Shown here: positions 11,051 through 18,064 of the stretch, piece by piece
Layout: every line of letters starts with the position of its first letter
Position numbering within the stretch: position 1 is the first letter of the stretch
Assembly: GCA_004154925.1 (NCBI GenBank)
Contig: QJNS01000532.1
Coordinates: 1-18,064, forward strand
Length of the DNA stretch: 18,064 bases
Direction of reading: 5' to 3'
DNA from: Monosporascus cannonballus
Taxonomy: Eukaryota; Ascomycota; Sordariomycetes; Xylariales
Notes under the pieces: generated by a model
Seen by the model: only the letters and a program-made list of their open reading frames with translations
Databases searched by the model: none
What the model was told of the DNA's origin: nothing
Translations under genes and position numbers: made by a program

Positions 11051-11650
11051 TGCGTGCTTCTCTTCTATGTCTCGTCCGGCTTGACTTCCTTGTGATGAGA
11101 ATAGCGCTGCTTCGTGGATGTATCTTTCGCGAAGTAGTACCAGAAAAGGGAAAAGCTCTCATGAGTGTCCATCAGGATGCAGCCGCGAAAGACCCCTGCC
11201 AGACCCAGGGAATGGAGTCAGTGAGCGCTTGGCCCTTCCATGGGCTGGACTGGACGTTGACAGGCTGCATTGCCCGACGAAGCTTCCCCCGTCATGCAAT
11301 CTCGAGACTGGCCCAAAGGCAGAATGGGCAGTCCCGATACGGTTAGATGGCTTGGCCGGCTGGGACCATCCTCACTCCCGGAACAACCCCGAAGGAACTT
11401 GCAGTAGCTAGCGATAAGCAGCTACTGGTATGTACCTAAGCTCGTATGAAGTAGATGGCGTATCCACCTGTCTGCACAGTGCCCCCGGTTTGTTGTATGT
11501 GAGCCCTGGTATTTGAAGAACTTGTGGGATAATTATTGCAATTTTTTTTGTATCTGTCTATCAAACCCTGGTGAAATTTTACCCGGGTTAGGTAAGAAGA
11601 TACATAGCTTGTGGGAAACAGATCTGGACAAGTTACAACACTCTTATACC

Positions 11651-11810
11651 GGGGGGGGCTACTATACGTCGATTTATGTACTGTGTAGCTAGCTGCACGT
11701 TGGGGTCGAGGGGGGAAAGGAAAAGAGGGTTAAAATGATCGAGAAGAAAAGGAAAAGCGCTAGGGGGGTGACTTACCCACAACCTCACGTATTGACGTTT
11801 ACTTGGGGGG
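11651..11810 (+). repeat. Cluster of four long G runs
   Basis: Within 160 bases there are G8 (11651-11658), G6 (11710-11715), G6 (11763-11768) and G6 (11805-11810), with a further G4 at 11702-11705. The gaps of about 36-51 bases are too long for a textbook G-quadruplex, but the bias to G on one strand is striking compared with the surroundings. The purine-rich stretch 11709-11759 separates the first runs. Confidence 0.6.
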
Positions 11811-12895
11811 TACAAGTGGAGATAGATCCGCCAAAACAAACTACGTAACTGGATCGATGAAATCCAGAATTTCGAGCGTTACCGCCGCCCACGTATGTCT
11901 GCTTTTTCTTCATCGGTTAGGTTCTTTTTTTATGTAGTTTGTCTGTACTTGCTTCACTGAGCAGGCAACCTCCCATATCGTCATGCCATAGAACCACGAG
12001 GGCTTTCCCAGTTCCACCAGCACCATCACCATCACCACCACCACCACCACCACCATAACCAACTCACAAGGTCCTTTTCACTAGACTACTCTGTCGTGAT
12101 TCTTCTCGTCTGCTCGGCTACCCGTCCCCTCGTTTGGATGTACCAGCCAGGCCTCTTTCAGGAGCTTCGAGGACCCTGCAACGCCTTCGTTAAACAGCAT
12201 CCCGTCCGACCTTGGACAGAATAGCACAAGCCCCAATATATTGCTGCAAACCCCGTGTTTTTAGTTGAACCGTGGAGGTGCAAAAGACTCGCTGTCGCTT
12301 TCCTCGCGCGCGAAGGGGGCTTTCCCAGGAGACCTTTAAGTGGCTGGACTGGATTTGATTGGTGAGGAGTCACGCTCCCCAGAAGCGACAACTCATTGCG
12401 TCCCCTGCGCCCAATTACAACCCCACGAGATTCCTGGGGCCCGCGCTTTTTAAGCTACACGTGGACCAGTGCCGCCAACCGAGCTCTGGCAGGGCGGAAA
12501 ACGGATCGGTACACGTATGAACCCAGCAGTAATTGGATCTCCACAGGGGCGGTCAAACAAGCGGGAAGGGAACGGACATATACAAAGGCGGACCACTCGC
12601 TCGACGGGGCCGTGCTACGTTATGCGCATCTGAAGTAATCCCGGGGTAAAAAAAGAGACTATCTCGACGCGAACGCCAGATTCCGGATCCGCAACAGATT
12701 CAGATAAATAAGCCAAACAAGACATCAGCCCGCCTCCTAAGGACGTCTCCCAACCCGACCACGTTACCCGAACAGTGCACGCCCATCTTGTGTCGTCGAC
12801 GACGCATCTCGTCCAACCTTACGATCACCTACCCTTACACCAGCCGGTCGGAACTGTGACGTTTCCCGTGCTCGCTGATCCGCGCGCCGGACGAC
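11811..12895 (+). promoter_or_regulatory. Region upstream of the conserved fungal gene
   Basis: About 1.1 kb before the start codon of the gene at 12896. The part at about 11890-12140 is pyrimidine-rich, with T runs and the CAC microsatellite, as is common in fungal promoters. The last 200 bases are C-rich and G-poor, typical of a 5' untranslated leader. The 12-mer GGGCTTTCCCAG occurs at 12000 and again at 12317. A TATA-like TAAATAAG lies near 12705. No open frame here looks coding. Confidence 0.35.
12015..12056. repeat. CAC trinucleotide microsatellite
   Basis: Fourteen triplets of CAC with CAG and CAT variants. The pure core is seven CAC units at 12033-12053. It does not lie in any open frame that looks coding, so it is probably a promoter or intergenic microsatellite. 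Confidence 0.85.
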
Positions 12896-14504
12896 ATGTC
12901 TCCCCAGCTGAGACCACTACAGCTGCCCTTGCTAGTGGAGGAGAGGAGGAAAAGAGAAGAGGCGCAAGCCGAGACGGCCGGCGATGTCTCATACCGCGCG
13001 TATTCCATCGATTCGGGCTCCTCCGACGCGCCGTCCCCCGTGACACCCATCTTCACGCCCGGCCCCTTACTGTTCTCCAGCTCGACCTCGTCCGTCGAGA
13101 TTGCCACGTCAGCTACCTCCGAAAACCCGGCGTCTCCTGCGCAGTCGGCACGGCTCTCAATTAAACGGATCCTTACCGACGTGCAAGAAGAGCCCCACGA
13201 ACCGGCCGAGTCTGACTACGACGTCGACGTCGACTACGACGATGACGATGCTTTGTCAGACCAGTTCGATCTCTGCAACTGCTTGTGTAAGTGTCCCTAG
13301 AGACCCATCGTGGTCTTCGCCGGTGGCTAACACTATTGCCATAGACGACGAGCCCCGCATTCGGGACGATCCCGAGGCGGTGCCAGACCCGACCGACCTG
13401 TATCCACCCGACCAGGATATCGAATATGACCTCGGGTGCCTGAGCGACGGCGATTTCCAGGCCGAGCCGCTCGCGTCGCCCAAGCGGAGCACCAGAGCCG
13501 ACTCTATCAAGAGCTTCTCGCACCGCTTGGGTTCTCGTTTGCCGTCGTTGCCGAGATGGAGGGGCTCCAGGCGGCCCAGCGGACCGACCTCGCCGTCTTC
13601 CGAGTTTGAGTTCGAAGCCCATCGGTATCCCTCCCGGGCCGCCTCCAGTCGCTCGTCTTCGCGTTCGGTATCCGGGCGGTACGTGCTAGGTCGCTCATAC
13701 GAACAGGCACTACTACCGACGCCGGATGAAAGCTGCGAGAGCGTCGTGCTGCCGGACTCCGGCGAGGTGGAGGGCCTGGGGGATCTCTGCACGTCCATCC
13801 AACGAGAACGTGCGCTGGCTACGACGCCGCTCCTGCCGCCCCTTATGAGTGATGTGCACGCCCACAGGACTGCTTTGCCTTCGCCGCTGGAGTCTCCCAC
13901 TGTGGCTTCTCCTTCTCCTTCCGACACGGAGCCTTGGTCGCCTACAGTCGTATCCCCGCCTCTCAGCACGCAACCCTCGATTTCATCTTTCCGCGGTATC
14001 ATTTCGCCCACTGACCTGCCTCACATCCCCGAACCCGATGCCTGGTCTGACCGGTTGGGCCACGCAAATTTTACCATACTGCCCCAGCCGTACAGCCCGG
14101 AAACTTCGGACAAGGCGTCCCTTCAGCAATTTCACGTCGACTGGGATGCCGCGCGGGTGAACTATACCAAGCACCTCGCACGAACCGGAGAGCATTACGG
14201 TGTGAACTCCAAGACGTACGTCCTCACGGAAGCCAAGTGGGCCGAGATCGATCGTACCTGGCGCAAGCTGCACGATGACGTAGCCGAGGCCGTGGTCGCC
14301 AGCGGCGCGGTGGCGCAGTGTACCCAATGCGACGAGAACGTCTTCACCGCCATGCCGGATCTGAACGCCGAGGGCAAATTCCCCGACCGCGGCGACGAGG
14401 ACATCGTCGGGCCGATGGTGCGCCAACCGACCATGACCGACGATGCGGCGGACCGAAAGCGGCCCAGCTTCTGGCGCAGGGTCACCGGCCCGTTGAGGAA
14501 ATAA
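12896..14504 (+). CDS. Conserved fungal protein of unknown function
   Basis: A two-exon gene, 12896-13286 and 13345-14504, coding for 516 residues. The 58-nt intron has donor GTAAGT at 13287, branch CTAAC near 13327 and acceptor CATAG at 13344; joining gives CLYDEPRIRDD with the frame kept. Most of the protein is low-complexity and probably disordered. There is an acidic patch at about 105-118 (many Asp), a basic Ser/Arg-rich part after about residue 190, and many SP/TP sites that could be phosphorylated. The ordered, conserved part is at about 362-443, with the motifs WSDRLGHANFTI, WDAAR and TGEHYG, then TEAKW and W-R-K. I recognise this block from uncharacterised proteins across Pezizomycotina. 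A CTQC pair of cysteines follows at 456-459, and the tail is basic. There is no signal peptide or membrane helix. The conserved Trp/Arg-rich block may bind a partner, but function is unknown. Confidence 0.85.
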
Positions 14505-16194
14505 ATGAAGGCATCCATTTGCACCCTTAATCGGCCTTGGCCGTACTACATCTATTTAATATTTAATCGCGATACGACTGATGGTCGCTTACGCTCGCTA
14601 CGATACCTGACGGTGCCCGTCTTGGTTTGCCTTTGGATGGAATAGAGAGATACCCCCCTACGTCGCTCCTTTTGCGCTCGGGCATCATGTCCTAACGCCC
14701 TTCATACTATTTTGTGTTTTGTTTGTCATCTGTTCTCTGGATTGTGGGAGACCCGGGCCGGCGAACGATCGTCTGCTACGCATACTCTTGTCGCGATATA
14801 TGCCTCACTGTTGAAAGCCTGGCGTTGGGGATCGGGGGCGGCCTTGCCGCGTGCCGCGTGCTTCAAGCCCCAGATCGGCCTGATGCCCGTTTTCGTGGGC
14901 CGACAGAAAAATGGCTTGACGTTTTTGGCGAGCGATGGGGACCCCGGGGAACGGGAGGCTTCCCCTGGTACTCTTGGCATGTTTATCGAGTGGGCAACTT
15001 AGCGCCGGCTCTCGGCGATATATCCGGTGGAGGAACCGCAGGGATAGAGGAACTGGGAGGACGGTGGATAGGAGACGGGGCCGCCGTTCGTTCGTGCGCT
15101 ATAAGACCTGTCTTATCTGATAGGTCGCGAGAACGACCACCTTGTTTTTGTGGTACAGAGATTCTCTCCTAAACCACATATTATTGCCCATAGCTTGACC
15201 GGCTACACAACGTCACGGGAGAGGGCGGTGGAGGCGGGGACGAGATTACTTGCTGTGTCGTTAAGACTACAGCCTCCGGCCCCCGCGCCCGGACTGCGAG
15301 GTCCGGGCCGGGGGTGTCGAGGAGATTTTTATAAGAGAGAAATATCGTGTATCTGTTTCGATATCGCTACGTGACTGTTAAGTATGCGAAGCGCGTGAGG
15401 CCTCGTACTTGTCGTTCCTTGCTGCCATAGTATAATGTCAGATACGAGGTTGTGCAGATTTGGTTATGTCAAGTCTGTCTAGCATCTCTGTATTGAACTT
15501 CTGACGTGATATCGACACACGCCTGTCCCAGCTGATTCATGGTGGGGCTTGTGCGGTGATGATGCATAGGCCCCCAACCCGATATAACGTGATTCGGAGC
15601 CAATCAAGAGGGGAGGGGTGAACCTAAACACCCAAGAGGGGAAAAGAAATAGACCACTGGGTCACTCCTTTCTGACATCCTCATTATGCCTTCTGTGTCT
15701 ATTTGCATCCGGTCCCGACACCACCTATAAGCTATGTGATAACGCCATCACTAAGCCACACTTCAGTTTAATACCCGAACAGGAATACTTCCAACGTATT
15801 CCATATTTCGGAGGCGCAACTCTACGAACAGGCCTTGTTCAAATACCCACAGCGAGAGTCGATGGCTGCCGGCACCCACCAGGCTCAGTCATAGCGCGAT
15901 GTGACGGCAGGGACAATATAAAAATCATCGCATGGGGAGGACGTGGGGAGGGTGATGGGGGGCGCTTTAAGGAGGCCAAGCGCACGGTTTTGATAATTCA
16001 GACGACCAAGCAGCGGCTCTGCTTTTCTGCTTTCACTGGCGCTCCATCGCCAGGGCAGCGTTACCGTCTCTTCGATATGTTTGTCGGTATCACACCACAC
16101 ATATTGACGTTTTCATGTTCTCAAGGAAAGCGGTAGAGTGGGTTACTTCGTCCATATCTTTAATTAACAGATCGTAGATAGCCATACACGCACG
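14505..16194. other. Intergenic region between two converging genes
   Basis: About 1.7 kb between two genes that point towards each other, so it should hold both 3' untranslated regions. A/T-rich TATTTAATATTTAAT near 14551-14566 is a plausible polyadenylation element for the plus-strand gene. The strongest structure is the hairpin at 15280-15314. An open frame at 15618-16136 lacks an ATG start and resembles nothing known. No RNA gene is recognised. Confidence 0.5.
15280..15314. repeat. Very stable GC hairpin
   Basis: GCCCGGAC at 15287-15294 pairs perfectly with GTCCGGGC at 15301-15308 around a 6-base loop, TGCGAG. Below it, after one bulged C at 15286, CCCCCG (15280-15285) pairs with CGGGGG (15309-15314). 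That makes about 14 base pairs, almost all G-C. A T-rich stretch (GATTTTTATAA) follows about ten bases later, giving a terminator-like look, but this is a eukaryotic intergenic region where such terminators are not used. Confidence 0.75.
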
Positions 16195-16214
16195 CCCCCC
16201 CCCCCCCCCCCCCC
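16195..16214. repeat. 20-base poly-C tract
   Basis: Twenty consecutive C bases, flanked by CACG and GGCTCGG. The tract lies 15 bases beyond the stop codon of the minus-strand GH93-like gene, so in that transcript it would be a run of 20 G in the 3' untranslated region. It is on the same strand as the C run at 1-88. Confidence 0.95.
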
Positions 16215-16229
16215 GGCTCGGCAAGTAGC

Positions 16230-17609
16230 TCAGGGGATCTTGATCACGCTAACCGAGACCTTGTTCGTCGTGCTCGGCGGCAGCTTCCCGGCGCCGGAGA
16301 TCAGGACGTACTCGGGGTCCTCGCGGAACACGAGCAGCGACCGCGTGTACGACGCGGGCTCGGGGGTCCCGACCGTCTCCCACGCGTCCTCGGCGCCGAG
16401 CGCCTTATTGACCCAGACCTCGGAGCAGCAGCCCGACGACACGACGACGGTGCCGTTGGGGCCGCCGGCCGGCGTCCAGACGACGTAGGGCGAGCCGTCG
16501 GGCACGGCGCCGTCGGTGGAGGACCGCAGGAGGTGGTGCGGCGCGCCGGCGAAGTCCTCCGGGTCCGCCGACAGCCGGTAGTGCACGGGGAACGTGTAGA
16601 CGCCCGGCCGCGCCGGGTTCGGCCCCCCGCCGTACTCGTACACGTAGATGAAGCGCCCGTCCGGCAGCGCCGCCACCGTCGGCATCCCCGGCCGGTCCGT
16701 GTACGTCGGGTACGCCACGTCCTCGACCGCGGGGCCCCAGGTCCGCAGGTCCGCCGACGTCTGGTGCGACAGCTTCTGGCCGTGCGTCTCGTTGGCGCGC
16801 TGGTCCGCGTAGTAGTAGATGAGCTTGCCCTCGTGCGCCATCTGCCCTCTGTTAGTATTTCTGCCTGATCAAAAAGGAAGGAAGCTTGATGTCCGGAAAC
16901 ACCCAAGGTCCAGAGGGATATAAAGCCATGTCGCGAGAACGTGGGTGTGTACATACTGTGAATAGGTTAGCATGCGTATCAAGTGCAATTGGGGGCCAGA
17001 AACTGGTTGGCTTAATATGTAGCTGGGCCGGGGGATCGGATGGGAGATATTGGCACACATACCCATGAACGGCTCCCAGACAGGCGTTAGTCCGTTATTA
17101 GGGACCGCGCGGCCGCCGGCGGCGACATGGCTGAGGAACTCCCAGGTCAGGCCGTCATCCGTCGACGCGTAGATGTCGAGCTGGGTGCTCGAGAGGTCGG
17201 TCGGGATCGAGGAGCCGGCGAGCAGCAGGGTGCCCTCGTCGAACTCGCCGACGCGCTCGGGCAGCACGTAGAGCTGGGGCTGGTAGCGCAGGCCGTGGCC
17301 GAGGCCCTGGTCGTGGACGCGCGAGATCTCGCGCCACGTGGCGCCCTTGTCGCGCGACCGGTAGACGGGGAAGTACACGGGCGGCGGCTCCGGGCTGTAG
17401 TTCTCCCACGTGAGCAGCAGGTCGTCGTTGGGCAGCTGCACCGTCCGCGCGTACAGCGTCCGCGGGTCCCTGTAGTCCTCGGGCGGCGTGAAGACCGTCG
17501 TGCTGCCCAGCGGCTTCACCTTGGGCTTGCGGGTGGGCTGCGCGGAGCCGACGGCGAGGATGGACGAGACTGCGGACAGGGCCGCGACGAAGGAGGTCGT
17601 GTATACCAT
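16230..17609 (-). CDS. Secreted Asp-box glycosidase, GH93 exo-arabinanase-like
   Basis: This is a sialidase-fold (six-bladed propeller) secreted protein most like fungal GH93, whose characterised members release arabinobiose from arabinan in plant cell walls. Exon 1 is 17609-17063 and exon 2 ends with TGA at 16232-16230. The start ATG at 17609 opens a signal peptide of about 23 residues, cut likely after GSA. Asp boxes are SRDKGATW at 85-92 and STDDGLTW at 149-156. The likely catalytic glutamates are E179 in WEPF and the Glu of YVYEYGG in exon 2. The motifs YYYADQR, HGQKLSHQ and YTDRPGMPTV are family-typical. The intron is problematic. Its clear donor is GTATGT at 17062, and its best acceptor, CAG at 16842 after branch CTAAC, would give WEPFM-MAHEGKL but is out of phase by one base. 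An in-frame join needs the weaker acceptor AG at 16847, adding Gly-Gln (387 residues). The gene may thus be intact, mis-sequenced by one base, or broken. Exons are far more GC-rich than the intron and flanks. Confidence 0.8.
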
Positions 17610-18064
17610 TTTCGCGGACTGCCTTACGGTTCTAGCCACGAAAAGAAGTCAAGCTCTCCAAGGTCGGCGGCTTTTGAGGCTCGCCGGCAGGGTTGCGTTG
17701 TAACTATATATAATCTGTTATACCCCATGACGCTCACATGCTCTAGATCCGATCAGCCTGGGACTCCCTAGCCTCGACTACCGCAATCCGACAGCTTATA
17801 ATGCCACCTCGCTATGCCAATCCCCCGACTTTCACCAGGGTCCCCACAAGATCCAGGGGCGAACGATAGTCGCCCCAATCACGTTCGGAGTCCCCAGATT
17901 TGGGGACGGAAATGTCCCAACGTCTCCAATTGCGCCTTGCTTAGGCACATGCTTGGCTTGACCTCGGCTCTCGCTAATTCATGGGGATCTTTTGTTTTAT
18001 GAGTCGGGAAGCGTGGTACTTTGGCCCATGGGACGATTCTACAAGTTGATTACGTATTGGAAGG
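17610..18064 (-). promoter_or_regulatory. Upstream region of the GH93-like gene
   Basis: On the minus strand a TATATATA element (17705-17712) lies about 96 bases before the start codon, well placed for a TATA box. Further upstream, GTCCCCA occurs at 17840-17846 and 17890-17896, and its reverse complement TGGGGAC at 17901-17907. The first two read GTGGGG and CTGGGG on the gene strand, matching the CreA consensus SYGGRG. The last two form a palindrome with a 4-base spacer. Carbon catabolite repression is usual for fungal arabinan-degrading enzymes, so this fits, but binding is inferred. No other gene is visible up to the window end. Confidence 0.45.

Larger units (their letters stand above)
9106..11650. 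other. Gene-free stretch
   Basis: About 2.5 kb with no supportable gene. The longest frames (128 codons at 9779-10165, 114 codons at 9188-9532 on the minus strand, 109 codons at 10833-11162 on the minus strand) match no known family; the first has no ATG start. Two small tandem repeats (9302-9325 and 11031-11050) are given separately. I see no RNA gene or mobile element. Confidence 0.55.

Noticed and set aside
12000..12328. 12-base direct repeat GGGCTTTCCCAG at 12000 and 12317
   Set aside because: A repeat of this length over 300 bases is compatible with chance, and there is no associated structure.
2363..12895. Possible RIP-degraded transposon graveyard
   Set aside because: The region is not A/T-rich, CpG is plentiful, and no transposase, reverse transcriptase or terminal repeats can be seen.
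13256..14011. 251-codon antisense frame across the conserved fungal gene
   Set aside because: It is a shadow of a clearly coding GC-rich exon on the other strand.
15618..16136. 172-codon plus-strand frame with a hydrophobic stretch near the N-terminus
   Set aside because: The apparent start is GTG, the first ATG lies far downstream, the product looks unstructured and it matches nothing known.
16301..16954. 217-codon minus-strand frame overlapping exon 2 of the GH93-like gene in another frame
   Set aside because: The product is an Arg/Thr/Ser-rich shift of the real frame and has no family motifs.
17127..17771. 214-codon plus-strand frame opposite exon 1 of the GH93-like gene
   Set aside because: It is an antisense shadow caused by very high GC3; the minus-strand product has a signal peptide, Asp boxes and family motifs.

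Overview
The window looks like nuclear DNA of a filamentous ascomycete (Pezizomycotina). The genes are cut by short introns with GTRNGT-type donors, CTAAC/CTGAC-type branch sites and YAG acceptors. The three recognisable proteins are typical fungal ones: a Dal5-type permease, a Pezizomycotina-type protein of unknown function, and a secreted GH93-like Asp-box protein. I cannot name the genus from the sequence.

Layout. (1) 1-88 is an unbroken C homopolymer at the window edge. (2) 373-2362 (+) is a six-exon gene for an anion:cation symporter (allantoate/nicotinate/pantothenate permease-like MFS) of 517 residues. One exon is only 5 nt long. A short upstream ORF overlaps its start codon out of frame. 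(3) 2363-12895 is about 10.5 kb with no recognisable gene, tRNA, rRNA or transposon. It holds only short repeats, a few hairpins, a cluster of G runs, a CAC microsatellite and one unexplained 282-codon ORF. (4) 12896-14504 (+) is a two-exon gene for a conserved fungal protein of unknown function (516 residues), serine/proline-rich with a conserved C-terminal block. (5) 14505-16229 is intergenic, with one very stable GC hairpin and a second C tract of 20 bases. (6) 16230-17609 (-) is a secreted Asp-box (sialidase-fold) protein resembling GH93 exo-arabinanases. Its exons are very GC-rich, and the reading frame across its intron does not join cleanly. (7) 17610-18064 is its upstream region, with a TATA element and CreA-like GTGGGG/CTGGGG sites.

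The three genes do not form an obvious cluster. A secreted arabinan-degrading enzyme and an organic-anion permease could both belong to carbon or nitrogen scavenging, and both upstream regions carry CreA-like motifs, but any functional link is speculation. I found no clearly new biological system. The best leads are the 5-nt micro-exon, the one-base phase conflict at the GH93 intron, and the long C tracts.
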